Below the pieces are notes generated by a model, which saw only the letters and a program-made list of their open reading frames with translations, was not told the origin of the DNA and did not search any database. Both the position numbers and the translations under genes were made by a program. This document shows, piece after piece, positions 8,282 to 17,395 of a stretch of 64,000 nucleotides of DNA (positions within the stretch are counted from its first letter, which is position 1; each line of letters opens with the position of its first letter). Source of the stretch: an uncultured Oscillospiraceae bacterium (lineage in GTDB: Bacteria; Bacillota; Clostridia; Oscillospirales; Oscillospiraceae); the NCBI GenBank assembly GCA_944385415.1, contig CALWXC010000012.1:20849-84848 (forward strand), written 5' to 3'.

Positions 8282-9196
8282 TCAGATACGCTGCGTCGTG
8301 GTTTCGCCTTCGCCGCCGTCCTCTCCGCTGTCTGTATCCGTGGGCTTGGACTTGATGTTAATGGCTTGGCCTGCCAGCGTCAATGCGCTCCATGCGCCTT
8401 CCTTAGCGGCTTCCAGCGTAAACGTGCCATTGCCGTTATTGGTGAATTCGAGCTTGCCGCCAGCCGGGTCAGACAACGGGTTCTTGTTGTATACCTTCTC
8501 CAGCGCTTCGGTAAACTTCTCCTTCGTCATGTCGGCAGTGACGCTCACCTCGTACTCCTGACCGCCCAGGGTTACGATAACAGTGCCGGTTCTGTCAAAC
8601 GCAAGGCCTTCCATATTGTATGTGTACTTGCCCTTAACACCGTCGCCAGGCGCCTGATCTTCCGTAGGCGTAGCGGTAATCGGCGGCGTAACCTGCACAT
8701 CCAGCAGACCCTCCGGAATTTTGCCAATGGCCATTATCTCGTAGAGGTAATACTGCTTTCCGTTGACAAAGATTACGGGCAAGCCCTGATAGGTGCCTGT
8801 GCCGGTAACCTGTCCGACAATCTGGGTGAGATTGCCCTTTTCATCGTACTGACCAACCGTCACCTCTTTGCCGACCAGAGAAGCCGCATAGGTGAGCATA
8901 TTGGCATCCACCATGGTCTGCATGCTTTCCTTGACAGAAGAAAGCATCTGCACCGTGGACATCTGTACCATCTGGTTCAGCATCTCGCCTGTATCTGCCG
9001 TGTTGTCCATCGTCTGATTTTGCAGCTGTTGGACCATCAACTGCAAAAAGTCCTCAAAATCAAGGCCGAATTGATCTTCTTCGTCCTTGATATTGATGTT
9101 CATATTACCGGTATATGTAGAATCTGTCCGTGCAGTCTGCGTGCGGCTTTGGGCCGAAACGCTGTTGATTGCCATGGGCATTAATTCTGTATCCAT
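8282..9196 (-). CDS. flgD: Flagellar hook-capping protein FlgD
   Basis: FlgD forms the temporary cap on which hook subunits polymerise. The conserved N-terminal part (about residues 40-100) contains FGLDFEDFLQLMVQQLQNQT and the helix MLNQMVQMSTVQMLSSVKES, both typical of FlgD. A beta-rich region follows. After about residue 185 comes a Thr/Gly-rich extension with beta-sandwich character that ends in an acidic, Glu/Asp-rich tail. At 304 residues it is longer than many FlgD proteins. It lies directly between fliK and the TIGR02530 gene. Confidence 0.9.
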   Translation of the reverse strand: MDTELMPMAINSVSAQSRTQTARTDSTYTGNMNINIKDEEDQFGLDFEDFLQLMVQQLQNQTMDNTADTGEMLNQMVQMSTVQMLSSVKESMQTMVDANMLTYAASLVGKEVTVGQYDEKGNLTQIVGQVTGTGTYQGLPVIFVNGKQYYLYEIMAIGKIPEGLLDVQVTPPITATPTEDQAPGDGVKGKYTYNMEGLAFDRTGTVIVTLGGQEYEVSVTADMTKEKFTEALEKVYNKNPLSDPAGGKLEFTNNGNGTFTLEAAKEGAWSALTLAGQAINIKSKPTDTDSGEDGGEGETTTQRI

Positions 9197-9224
9197 ATGC
9201 TTTCAGCCTTCTTTCTCAGAGTGC

Positions 9225-10367
9225 TTATGTGGGAAGCAGACCCAAACGCAGCTGCTGCAGGAACCGCTCGGGATCTGCCTGCTGCCGGCGCTGCTGTTGC
9301 TGCTGCTCCCGGCCCTGACCGCCGTTCTGATCCGGCTGCTGCTGGGAATGCTGGTTCTGCTGGGGCTGCTGCACCTCCACCCGCACTTCCGTGTGCTGGG
9401 TATTTTGCAGCATCAGGCCCAAGGCGCCGGAATGCTCGCTGAGAAGCTTGGCTGCCTGGCTGTTCTCCGTATGGAGCACCACCTGCAGCACACCCTCCGG
9501 ATTCCGCTGCATCTCAATGACCACGCGGCCCAGATTCTCAGGCGTCAGGCGGATTTCCACCCGCTGGCTGCCCTTGGACAGTGCCTCGTTCAGCTTGGTA
9601 GCCAACTTGCTGTCCAGATCGCCGCTCTCGGTGTCCACCACCGGAGCATCGCCGACCCGCTGGGGCATGGTCTCCGTGTCCTCAAAGAGGGGCTTCGACA
9701 AGCCGTCGGTCTGCACCGCCGTCTCATTCACTTCCTGCTCCTGTCGCCGAACCGGCGCAGCGTCCTGCTCCACCGTGACCTGGACCTCCTCCTGAACAGA
9801 AACGTTCTGGGTCTCTGTCTCCGGTGCGGCTTTTGCAGTCACCAGTGTCTCCGCATCCGCCGGGGTCTCCACAGCTTCCTGCTTGGGTTGTGCCGTCGGC
9901 ACCGCCGGCTGGGTCGCAGCTTCCGTAGCCGGGGCCTCCACTGTGGCCTGCATCTGCGGCAGGACCGTCTCCTCAGGCATGGCCTCCTGGGCTACCGTCT
10001 CGGGCATCGCCGCCGACACCATAGTCACGGCTTCCACCGCCGCTTCACCGTCGGGAACCGTCACCGCTGTGTTCACTACAGCCGGAATCACTGCCGTATC
10101 CGTCACCATGGCGGCCAACTGCTGCATCACAGGCGCACCGCTGGCTGCGGTCTGGCTCTGCTGCGCCGTCTGGGTGGCTGCCGTAGTCGTCTCCGGCGCC
10201 TTACTCTCCCGTTCTGTCCGTTCCGTCCGCTTTTCGTCCATTAGGTTCTGGAAGCTCTTGCCGTCCTCCGTGCGGGTCGGTTCCTGGGTCTGGGGAATGG
10301 TGTTCTGCGCCATCTGTGCAGCGGCATACGTCATTTGCAGCACCAGTTCGTTGATATCCATTTTCAT
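9225..10367 (-). CDS. fliK: Flagellar hook-length control protein FliK
   Basis: FliK measures the hook and switches export specificity through FlhB. The long N-terminal part is low-complexity (Glu, Thr, Ala, Val, Gln) and probably disordered. The C-terminal Flg_hook domain (about residues 265-345) contains RVEIRLTPENLGRVVIEMQR and HTENSQAAKLLSEHSGALGL. A Gln-rich tail follows and ends QLRLGLLPT. The start at 10367 has AGGAGG eight bases upstream. The upstream GTG lies against the ribosome site. It follows fliJ by 27 bases. Confidence 0.92.
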   Translation of the reverse strand: MKMDINELVLQMTYAAAQMAQNTIPQTQEPTRTEDGKSFQNLMDEKRTERTERESKAPETTTAATQTAQQSQTAASGAPVMQQLAAMVTDTAVIPAVVNTAVTVPDGEAAVEAVTMVSAAMPETVAQEAMPEETVLPQMQATVEAPATEAATQPAVPTAQPKQEAVETPADAETLVTAKAAPETETQNVSVQEEVQVTVEQDAAPVRRQEQEVNETAVQTDGLSKPLFEDTETMPQRVGDAPVVDTESGDLDSKLATKLNEALSKGSQRVEIRLTPENLGRVVIEMQRNPEGVLQVVLHTENSQAAKLLSEHSGALGLMLQNTQHTEVRVEVQQPQQNQHSQQQPDQNGGQGREQQQQQRRQQADPERFLQQLRLGLLPT

Positions 10368-10394
10368 CGCTCTCACCTCCTTTCCATTGTTCTG

Positions 10395-10850
10395 TTAAGG
10401 GGCTGGGACTCTCCATTGAGACGCTACCAGTTCCTCGATGAACAGCTCTTCGCTCTTCTGAATCTGATAGCGGTATTCTTCGTGTTTCCGCTCCCGGACC
10501 TTTTCCAGGGAAGCTGTTTCCTGCCGGGCTGCCACCAGTTCAGCCCGCTTGGCCTCGGCAGTCTGACGGCACTGAACCAGATGGGCTCTGGCATCATGAA
10601 TTTGCTGCTCCCAATAGCGCAAAGCGCTTTGGTATTTCAAAACCTCAGAGACGGTGGTACCCTTGGCCTCCGCTTCCCGCAGCTCCCGATTGCAGTTGCG
10701 GTAGGCTTCCTCCAGTTCTTCCAATCGCTGCTCCGCCTGCCGGACCCGATGGACCAGCTGCGCGTGCTCATTCTGCAATCCCTCCTGCACCTGCTGTTTA
10801 TAGCCCAGCACTGTGCTGAGGGAAAATTGAAATTTTTTCATGCCACCCAC
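10395..10850 (-). CDS. fliJ: Flagellar export protein FliJ
   Basis: FliJ is a small coiled-coil protein of the export ATPase complex that links FliI to FlhA and helps recycle chaperones. The product is about 150 residues and almost entirely helical with heptad-like patterns. It starts near MKKFQFSLSTVLGYKQQVQE, which is typical of FliJ. Two starts are possible: a GTG at 10850, five bases after AGGAG, or the ATG at 10841. I could not decide between them. It directly follows fliI, as expected. Confidence 0.9.
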   Translation of the reverse strand: MGGMKKFQFSLSTVLGYKQQVQEGLQNEHAQLVHRVRQAEQRLEELEEAYRNCNRELREAEAKGTTVSEVLKYQSALRYWEQQIHDARAHLVQCRQTAEAKRAELVAARQETASLEKVRERKHEEYRYQIQKSEELFIEELVASQWRVPAP

Positions 10851-10875
10851 TCTTTCTCCTGTTCAAGGCCACGAC

Positions 10876-12177
10876 TTACAGAAGTTTTCGCATGATGTTC
10901 AAATCCTGTTCATAGGAAAAGGATTCGTTCACATCCTGACACAAAAATCGATTGATACCGTCGATTTTCCCCAAGGCATAGTCCAACTTGGGATTGGTGC
11001 CGGCCTTATAGGCGCCGATGGACACCAGATCGGAATTCTTCTCATAGACAGCCAGCACATCCCGGATTTGGGCGGCCAGCTTTTTATGTTCCGGTGAAAC
11101 AATATCGGCCATCAGACGGGAAATGCTGGCGCTGACGTCGATAGCAGGGAAGTGGCTGCTGTTTGCCAACTTTCTCGACAGAACAATGTGACCGTCGAGA
11201 ATACCGCGGACCGTATCGGCAATGGGCTCGTTGGTATCGTCGCCTTCCACCAGCACCGTATAGACGCCGGTAATGGAGCCTCTCTGGAAATTGCCGCTGC
11301 GCTCCAGGAGCTTGGGCAGCTCCGCGTAAATGGACGGCGTATAACCTCTGGACACTGGCGGTTCACCGACAGCCAAGCCGATTTCACGCTGTGCCATGGC
11401 GAAACGGGTCAGGGAATCCATCATCAACAGCACATCGTAGCCCTGGTCCCGGAAATACTCCGCCACGCCGGTGGCAACCGACGGGCACTGTTTCCGCAGC
11501 ATGGCAGGCTGGTCGGAGGTCGCCACCACCAAAACCGACCGGGCCATGCCCTCAGGACCCAAGTCCTTTTCCATGAACTCCAGCACCTCACGGCCACGTT
11601 CGCCCACCAGGGCAATGACGTTGATATCGGCCTTGACATTCTTGGCAATCATACCCATGAGGGTACTCTTGCCAACGCCGGAACCGGCGAAGATGCCGAT
11701 ACGCTGGCCCTTGCCGATGGTCAACATGCTGTCGATGGCCTTGACGCCGAATTCCATCCGCTGGCGGATGGGGGGGCGGTGCATGGGGTTGATGTAGTTG
11801 TTGTTTTCCACACAGAACATGGTGCCGCCGCTAAACGGCCCCTTGCCGTCGATGGGCTGACCCAGGGCGTTAATGACGCGGCCTTTGAGAAAAGGCCCCA
11901 TCTTGAGGCTCAGCCGGTGTCCCGTATTGCGGACGAAATTACCCGCAGAAATGCCGCTCATATCGGAGTAAGGCATCAGCAAAATACGGTCGTTTTTGAA
12001 TCCAACCACCTGGGCCATAACCTGGCTGCCGGTGGCGCTGTTGTAAATCTGGCAGATATCGCCTACGGCAGCGTGGCCGCCGGAGGCTTCAATGGACATG
12101 CCGACGATGTTCTCGATCTTCCCCGTATAGCGAAAGGTCTCCGCATTTTGTACCTGTTGGATCAGTTCTCGGAACAT
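10876..12177 (-). CDS. fliI: Flagellar export ATPase FliI
   Basis: FliI is the F1-type ATPase that energises export of flagellar subunits. The 433-residue product has the P-loop GSGVGKST at residues 165-172 and a Walker B strand with VLLMMDSLTRFAMAQREIGL around 245-265. The family sequence GEPPVSRGYTPSIYAELPKL follows. The N-terminal beta-barrel and C-terminal helical domains are complete, and the length is normal. A strong ribosome site (GGAGGTGA) precedes the ATG. It lies between fliH and fliJ. Confidence 0.97.
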   Translation of the reverse strand: MFRELIQQVQNAETFRYTGKIENIVGMSIEASGGHAAVGDICQIYNSATGSQVMAQVVGFKNDRILLMPYSDMSGISAGNFVRNTGHRLSLKMGPFLKGRVINALGQPIDGKGPFSGGTMFCVENNNYINPMHRPPIRQRMEFGVKAIDSMLTIGKGQRIGIFAGSGVGKSTLMGMIAKNVKADINVIALVGERGREVLEFMEKDLGPEGMARSVLVVATSDQPAMLRKQCPSVATGVAEYFRDQGYDVLLMMDSLTRFAMAQREIGLAVGEPPVSRGYTPSIYAELPKLLERSGNFQRGSITGVYTVLVEGDDTNEPIADTVRGILDGHIVLSRKLANSSHFPAIDVSASISRLMADIVSPEHKKLAAQIRDVLAVYEKNSDLVSIGAYKAGTNPKLDYALGKIDGINRFLCQDVNESFSYEQDLNIMRKLL

Positions 12178-12204
12178 CGTCTCACCTCCATTGGGAACAG
12201 GGTC

Positions 12205-13029
12205 CTAGGACTGGCCCAGAATCTCCCGGATATTCTGCAACTGCGTGGAGGTACTGGCGTCAATGATGGCGTCGGGCATCTCAATGATGCAGGCGCCGCG
12301 CTCGTCCTCCGGCATCGGTGTGATTTTAATATGGTCGGAAATACCCGACAGTGCCATGGTCAGCTCCGGCGTGATCTGGGATAATTCCCGGGTGCTATAG
12401 CCGCCCACATAGATGTGGACCCACTCACGCCGCCGCAGCTTCTCTGTGGCCATTTGAATCATCCGGCCAATGACGTCCAAGCTGCTCTTGAGGCTGATGT
12501 GGATGACCTTCTCCGCAATGGCTACGGTCAGATCCAGCAACTCATCCCGGGTCTTTTCCAGCATTTCCTCCCGGGCCCCCTGGGCCTGTTCCAGGAATTG
12601 CTGCACCTGATGGGCTTGTTCCTGGAGGTACTCTTCAATCTGACGCTGTCCCTCCACACGGGCCTGCTGTACGCCCTCAGCATAGCCCTGACGGTATCCG
12701 TCATCATGGGCTTCCTGTCGGACGCGCAGAGCCTCTTCCTCCATATCCCGGCGGTGCTGTTCCAGCATCGCTTCTGCTTCCCGCCGGGCGGCGGCCACAA
12801 TTTCGTCGGCCTGTACCTTGGCAAAGGAGATGACGGAGGCGGCGTTGGCCTGCTCCTCATCTTCTTCCGGCTCCGGCGTCTGATCGTCGCCGTCATAATC
12901 CATGACGGCCGTATCTTCTTCCGGCTCCGGATCGGCTTCCACTGGAATGTCCTCTACCTGGGGGAAGATGTACTGGTCCACGGACCGTTCATCACTGGAC
13001 TTCCAGAAGCTCTTGAAAATATTAGGCAA
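12205..13029 (-). CDS. fliH: Flagellar assembly protein FliH
   Basis: FliH is the stator-like regulator of the FliI ATPase and binds FliN/FliY at the C-ring. The 274-residue product has an acidic N-terminal segment (about 25-60, many Glu/Asp/Pro). A long coiled coil follows (about 68-160) with spaced small residues and QEAHDDGYRQGYAEGVQQAR. The C-terminal domain resembles the E subunit of V-type ATPases. The start overlaps the fliG stop by eight bases, so translation is coupled. Confidence 0.9.
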   Translation of the reverse strand: MPNIFKSFWKSSDERSVDQYIFPQVEDIPVEADPEPEEDTAVMDYDGDDQTPEPEEDEEQANAASVISFAKVQADEIVAAARREAEAMLEQHRRDMEEEALRVRQEAHDDGYRQGYAEGVQQARVEGQRQIEEYLQEQAHQVQQFLEQAQGAREEMLEKTRDELLDLTVAIAEKVIHISLKSSLDVIGRMIQMATEKLRRREWVHIYVGGYSTRELSQITPELTMALSGISDHIKITPMPEDERGACIIEMPDAIIDASTSTQLQNIREILGQS

Positions 13030-14053
13030 TGATATCGTCCTTTCCGCCCTTGCTGATGATCAGCTCGTTCTTTTCCTCCAGGTTGCGGATGATGGTGACG
13101 ATACGCTGCTGGGCCTCTTCCACATCGCGGATACGGACGTTGGTGGTGATCTCCAGATCGTCGCGGATGGTCTGGGCCATACGAGTGGACATATTGCTGA
13201 AGATCTTGTTGGCCACGTCGTTGTTGCTGCCCTTGAGGGCCAGCACCACGTCTCTGGGATCGCACTCCCGCAGGAAGCGCTGCACAGAGCGATTGTCCAT
13301 GATCATGATATCCTCGAAGACGAACATCCGCTTGCGGATCTCCTCCACCAGGTCGGCGTTGTGGACCGTCAGGCGGTCGAAGATGCTCTTCTCGCTGGAG
13401 CGGTCCAGGTTGTTCATGATCTGAGCCACATAGTCCACGCCACCCACCTTGACATTGCTGGTGGCCATAAGGTTGGTGAACTTCTTCTCCATCTCCGCCT
13501 CGATGATCTTCACCGCCGCCGGAGAGGCGCTCTCCATGTTGGCGATGTTTTCCACCACCTTGGTCTGGCGCTGCGAGTCCAGCTCTTCAATGACGGCCGC
13601 CGCCTTCTCCGGATCCACATAGGACAGGACCAGGGCGATGGTCTGGGGCCGCTCATGCTGCAAGGCGGCGTACAGGGATTTTTCGTCGGCCTTGTTGAGG
13701 AAGGCAAATTCCCGGTTTTTCAGGGACTTTGTGACCTTGTCCAACAGGCTTTCAGCCGCCTGACTGCCAAAGGCTTTTTCCAACACCGCGCGGGCATACT
13801 CCATGCCGCCCTCGGTAACCGCCTTGTTGGTCAGGCACATCTGATAGTATTCGTTGAGGACCTCTTCGGTGGTTTCCGCATCGAGGTAGCCCATCCGGGC
13901 CACCTCGATGGTCAGCTGTTCCACATCCGCCGGGTCCATGTATTGGTAGAGCTGGGAGGCCTTTTCAGCGCCCAGGGAGATAATGACTGCTGCCGCCTTC
14001 TGCTGCTGCGTCAGTTTCCCCGGCTCCCGGCCGGCTTTGGCGGCTTCGCTCAT
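13022..14053 (-). CDS. fliG: Flagellar motor switch protein FliG
   Basis: FliG couples the MS ring to the C-ring and carries the torque helix that contacts MotA. The product starts MSEAAKAGREPGKLTQQQKA. The start at 14053 overlaps the fliF stop in an ATGA arrangement and has AAGGAG upstream. The N-terminal, armadillo-like middle and C-terminal domains are all present. The C-terminal domain contains the charged torque region VEEIRKRMFVFEDIMIMDNR and DRSVQRFLRE-like sequence after it. Length is normal. Confidence 0.96.
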   Translation of the reverse strand: MSEAAKAGREPGKLTQQQKAAAVIISLGAEKASQLYQYMDPADVEQLTIEVARMGYLDAETTEEVLNEYYQMCLTNKAVTEGGMEYARAVLEKAFGSQAAESLLDKVTKSLKNREFAFLNKADEKSLYAALQHERPQTIALVLSYVDPEKAAAVIEELDSQRQTKVVENIANMESASPAAVKIIEAEMEKKFTNLMATSNVKVGGVDYVAQIMNNLDRSSEKSIFDRLTVHNADLVEEIRKRMFVFEDIMIMDNRSVQRFLRECDPRDVVLALKGSNNDVANKIFSNMSTRMAQTIRDDLEITTNVRIRDVEEAQQRIVTIIRNLEEKNELIISKGGKDDIIA

Positions 14054-15696
14054 TCCATACTCTCTCCTTCCTTCAGCCAATTCCGTACCATCTGCGCGGC
14101 GATTTCCGGGTTCTCCTCAGCGAACTTCCGTACATCCTTGCGCAGTTCCATGCTCTTCTCTGTCTGCATTTCCATAATATCCGCGCCTTCAGGCGTGGGT
14201 GCTGCCTCTTGCAGCATCTCTGCCGGCTGCTCCATCTCGGCAGCCAGGGCGGCGGCCTTCTTGCGGCGGTGACGGCGGATCAGCAGCAGCACCAGCACCA
14301 GAATCAGCACAAACAGTACCAGGCCGCCCAGTGCAGCATACAGAATCCAGCTGTCAATCAGCAGGCCGTCTTCTGTTGTGGTGTCTTCGTCGGTGTCAAC
14401 CGGCGTGTTGTCTCCGGTATTGAACGGTGCAATCAAAATATGGACCTTTTCCATCTGGTCCGCTGTGGTAATACCGGCAGCTCTGGCCACATGGGGATAG
14501 AGGTCATCCACATCCACGCCGCCGCTGACGGCTTCGTTGATGGTAACAGACACCATCACGTCCGCAACGGTACCGCCTACGCGCTGCACCTGCTTATTCT
14601 CCTCGTCCACCAGGAAGTTGGTCTGGCCTGTAGAGCTGACAACGCCGTTGCCAGGCTCCATCTCGCCCTCATTCTCCGGATAGGTGGGAATGTCGGCATT
14701 GGTGTCTGTTCCTACCGTACCACCTGCCGTGCCGTTTTCATCGGCTTCCAGACGGTTATCATAAATCTTTTGGCCAATAATACCCTCGCCATTGGTGGAG
14801 CCGTCGGCAGCCCAGTCCTCGGTGGAATAGTTGGTGGAATCGGTATATACCTTGTCCACATCCACGATACTGTTCACACTGACGCTGACATTCTCCGCGC
14901 CATAGATAGGCTCCAACACCGACAAAATTTTCTTTTCCAGGGTGTTGTTGACCTGCTCCTCCAGCCGCAGCTTCAGGGCAGAGGAGTCCTCCAGATCGCC
15001 CAAACCGTCGTCTGGTGCGTATGTATTGCCATAGGAGTCCACAATGGTGACATTCTCCACCTTCAACCCCTGGATGGCGCTGCTCACCAGATTACGGATG
15101 CCGTTCGCCATGGTTTCGCTGAGGGGCACGCCGTCCTTCATGGTCACCTTGACGTAAGCGCTGGCCTCTACCACATTGCCGCTGTCGAGAACATAGGTGT
15201 TGTCCTCACCGGGTGTAAACCGAACGGTGGCGTCCTTGACGCCTTCCATGCTGCGAATGACAGCAGAAGTGCTGTCATTGAGCTCATAGAGTGCCAACTG
15301 CTGGCGCTCGGCCTCCGTGGTCAATGCGCTGACGTTATCCAAATAGGTGGAATAGTTATAGGCATAGCCGGAGTTAACGTAACCCTGGGACACCAACTGG
15401 GCCTTCAGCTGGACCTCCTGGTCCGCCGGTACCATGATGGTGTCATCCTCCACAATGCGGAAATCCGACACGCCATTTTCCGTCAGATACGACGTAATAG
15501 CAGTCATATCCGTCTGGCTCAGCTCCGTGAACAGCGTCGCGTAGGGCTGGTTCTGGCTGGCCACCACAACGGCGACAATGGCGCCGGCCGCAACCACCAG
15601 GACCGCCGCCGCCAGGATTTTCGTCCGCTTTTTCGCGCCTGTCCACAGCTGCTTTCCTTTATTTAAAAAGCCCTTTACCTTCTCTTGCACGGCCAA
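14050..15696 (-). CDS. fliF: Flagellar MS-ring protein FliF
   Basis: FliF forms the MS ring in the cytoplasmic membrane, the first platform of the basal body. The 548-residue product has one N-terminal transmembrane helix (about 28-46) and the ring-building motifs including FTELSQTDMTAITSYLTENG. A second transmembrane helix lies near 445-470, and the cytoplasmic tail binds FliG. The TTG at 15696 is preferred, with GGGAG eight bases upstream. A GTG two codons later is an alternative. fliG overlaps its 3' end by four bases. Confidence 0.96.
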   Translation of the reverse strand: MAVQEKVKGFLNKGKQLWTGAKKRTKILAAAVLVVAAGAIVAVVVASQNQPYATLFTELSQTDMTAITSYLTENGVSDFRIVEDDTIMVPADQEVQLKAQLVSQGYVNSGYAYNYSTYLDNVSALTTEAERQQLALYELNDSTSAVIRSMEGVKDATVRFTPGEDNTYVLDSGNVVEASAYVKVTMKDGVPLSETMANGIRNLVSSAIQGLKVENVTIVDSYGNTYAPDDGLGDLEDSSALKLRLEEQVNNTLEKKILSVLEPIYGAENVSVSVNSIVDVDKVYTDSTNYSTEDWAADGSTNGEGIIGQKIYDNRLEADENGTAGGTVGTDTNADIPTYPENEGEMEPGNGVVSSTGQTNFLVDEENKQVQRVGGTVADVMVSVTINEAVSGGVDVDDLYPHVARAAGITTADQMEKVHILIAPFNTGDNTPVDTDEDTTTEDGLLIDSWILYAALGGLVLFVLILVLVLLLIRRHRRKKAAALAAEMEQPAEMLQEAAPTPEGADIMEMQTEKSMELRKDVRKFAEENPEIAAQMVRNWLKEGESME

Positions 15697-15745
15697 TGCC
15701 CTCGCTCCCGGATCTTCAGATTCTTTCTACACGTTTTCGCTTCAC

Positions 15746-16054
15746 TTACATGCTGATGCGCATAACTTCACTGTAAGCGTCCAGCGCTCTGTCACGGAGC
15801 TGCACCAGCAGCTGCACAGACAGAATGGCCTGATTCTCAGCGATCACCAGTTCCGCCGGGTTGTCCAGCTGGCCGGTGGCTTCCAGATACTGCAGCTCAT
15901 TTTTGGTGGCGTCAGTCTCTTTCACCGAATCAATGGCAGACTGAAAAACATCCGCAAAAGGAATCGCAGGAGCCTCGTTGTTCCGTGCAGCAGAGGACTC
16001 CTGTACCATATCATCGTTCCAAAGCGGAGCGATTGGGCTCATATGTACTTCCAT
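15746..16054 (-). CDS. fliE: Flagellar hook-basal body protein FliE
   Basis: FliE connects the MS ring and export gate to the rod. The 102-residue product has the family helices, including IPFADVFQSAIDSVKETDAT and a C-terminal region with ENQAILSVQLLVQLRDRALD. It ends SEVMRISM, close to the usual FliE terminus. It sits between flgC (33-base gap) and fliF (49-base gap), the standard flgB-flgC-fliE order. Confidence 0.93.
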   Translation of the reverse strand: MEVHMSPIAPLWNDDMVQESSAARNNEAPAIPFADVFQSAIDSVKETDATKNELQYLEATGQLDNPAELVIAENQAILSVQLLVQLRDRALDAYSEVMRISM

Positions 16055-16087
16055 GTCTTATCTCTCCTATCTATGCGGCCTGTCAGA

Positions 16088-16543
16088 TCACTTGCCGATC
16101 TCCAGACCCTTAGCAGCCACTTGCTTCAACACGTTAAATGCGGTTACATTGGCGGAATACGCCTGATTTGCCGCCATGGCATCGGCCATCTCCTTGACCA
16201 GATCCACATTGGGCATCTCCACATACCCCTCGTCGTTGGCGTCGGGGTGGGTGGGGTCATAGACCAGCTTGAAGTCCGAGGGGTCCTCGGCAATCTCCGT
16301 CACCCGCACGCCGCCGGCCGGGCCGTCAGCCGAGGCGTTTCGTCCCTGGGCTCTGGCCATAGCCGCCTGGAAGGTCGTCTGGCCCTCAATGGCCTCCATG
16401 GTCACCGTCTTGCGGCGGTAGGGGCCGCCGGCCTCTGTTCGGGTAGTGTTGATATTGGTGATATTTTCAGAGATCACATCCAGTCGCAGCTGTTGGGCCG
16501 TCAGGCCCGAGCCTACGATATTCATGGAACTCAAAAACGCCAT
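16088..16543 (-). CDS. flgC: Flagellar rod protein FlgC
   Basis: FlgC is a proximal rod subunit. The 151-residue product has the N-terminal rod signature SGLTAQQLRLDVISENITNI with NTTRTEAGGPYRRKTV after it. A VDLVKEMADAMAANQAYSAN helix lies near the C-terminus. A clear AAGGAGCG ribosome site precedes the ATG. It lies 13 bases after flgB. Confidence 0.95.
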   Translation of the reverse strand: MAFLSSMNIVGSGLTAQQLRLDVISENITNINTTRTEAGGPYRRKTVTMEAIEGQTTFQAAMARAQGRNASADGPAGGVRVTEIAEDPSDFKLVYDPTHPDANDEGYVEMPNVDLVKEMADAMAANQAYSANVTAFNVLKQVAAKGLEIGK

Positions 16544-16556
16544 AGTCTATCGCTCC

Positions 16557-16946
16557 TTATCCTCGAATGGCAGTTCGCAGCAACGTAAATTCATTGGAAA
16601 TGGAGTTGAACACATACTGCTGCTGATAACCGTTGCGGGCCAGCTCTACAGCCTGCTCCGTGATATTGACGCCGTTGCCATCGGCGCGAACGCTTTCCTC
16701 AGCCTGGTGAATCTCCACTTGCGGCTCGGCAATGGCCTGCCGTAGGGCCGCCGATGACGCGGTGTTGCTCTTGCCGGCAGTCTCTTGCAAAGCGTTGTCC
16801 AGGGCATCTTCAAAGGTGGCGTACTTGACCTGATAGCCCGGCGTTTCCACATTGGCAATATTGTCCAGAATGCAGGTTTGCTTTTGCCAGAGATATTCCA
16901 TGGAACGCTGCAACATCAGTTGCGTATTGGTCTGCAGCAGCTGCAT
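16557..16946 (-). CDS. flgB: Flagellar rod protein FlgB
   Basis: FlgB is a proximal rod subunit and here the first gene of the large flagellar operon. The 129-residue product contains YLWQKQTCILDNIANVETPG, the classical rod-protein motif, and ends with a helix including QQQYVFNSISNEFTLLRTAI. TTGGAGGG lies just upstream of the ATG. The predicted sigma-A promoter lies about 170-200 bases upstream, leaving a long AT-rich leader. Confidence 0.95.
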   Translation of the reverse strand: MQLLQTNTQLMLQRSMEYLWQKQTCILDNIANVETPGYQVKYATFEDALDNALQETAGKSNTASSAALRQAIAEPQVEIHQAEESVRADGNGVNITEQAVELARNGYQQQYVFNSISNEFTLLRTAIRG

Positions 16947-17117
16947 TTTTCATCCCTCCAATTTTTGGTAAAAATAAGGATTTTACAATATTCTAAACGA
17001 AAATACAGTGTGTATTATCCCTACATTCCATTCTCCATAACATTCTACTGCTATGCAGCTAAAATTTCAACCCTTATTCTCGCATACCCAAAAATTTTAT
17101 ATTATTTTGTTATACAC

Positions 17118-17146
17118 ATTGTAAATTGTAAACCTCATCCTGTCAA
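17118..17146 (-). promoter_or_regulatory. Sigma-A type promoter of the flgB flagellar operon
   Basis: On the minus strand a perfect TTGACA (17146-17141) is followed after exactly 17 bases by TACAAT (17123-17118). Transcription would start near 17111 and reach flgB at 16946. This fits primary-sigma control of early flagellar genes, in contrast to the sigma-28 boxes at the late genes. The spacing and match are strong, but no start-site data exist here. Confidence 0.8.
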
Positions 17147-17274
17147 TCTGTTTATATAGATATTTTGTTAATGTACATATATTCAATTACCTATGTAAAA
17201 TGGCCTGCGGCAGTGGTTGCTCCATAATGTTATCATTTCTCAGTTTTTTACAGGGACATTGTCAGTATCGCAAT

Positions 17275-17321
17275 AAAAAAATCAAGAAGTGTAATGATCT
17301 GGTACCATTACACTTCTTGAT
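17275..17321 (-). terminator. Intrinsic terminator of the SLH operon
   Basis: A perfect 16-bp stem (17281-17296 pairing with 17306-17321) with a nine-base loop is followed on the minus strand by six or more U residues (17280-17275). It lies 75 bases past the stop of the C-terminal-SLH gene. It separates that transcript from the flagellar operon promoter downstream. Confidence 0.9.
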
Positions 17322-17395
17322 ATAACACACTATTCAAAAAAATTTTTTCTGAGGAGAATGTGCTTTCGAGGGCATTGTCTTCCAATAAATGGGTA

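Larger units (their letters stand above)
16947..17395. other. AT-rich intergenic region between the flagellar operon and the SLH operon end
   Basis: This 449-base gap is much more AT-rich than the genes on either side. It holds the promoter of the flagellar operon (17118-17146) with an untranslated leader of about 165 bases, and the terminator of the upstream SLH operon (17275-17321). I saw no convincing small gene, sigma-28 box or riboswitch in it. The leader has no obvious long stem. Confidence 0.7.

Noticed and set aside
16947..17160. Sigma-28 box or small gene in the AT-rich leader of flgB
   Set aside because: No CGATA box was found on the minus strand, and the open frames there have no ribosome site or recognisable product. 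The sigma-A promoter explains the region.
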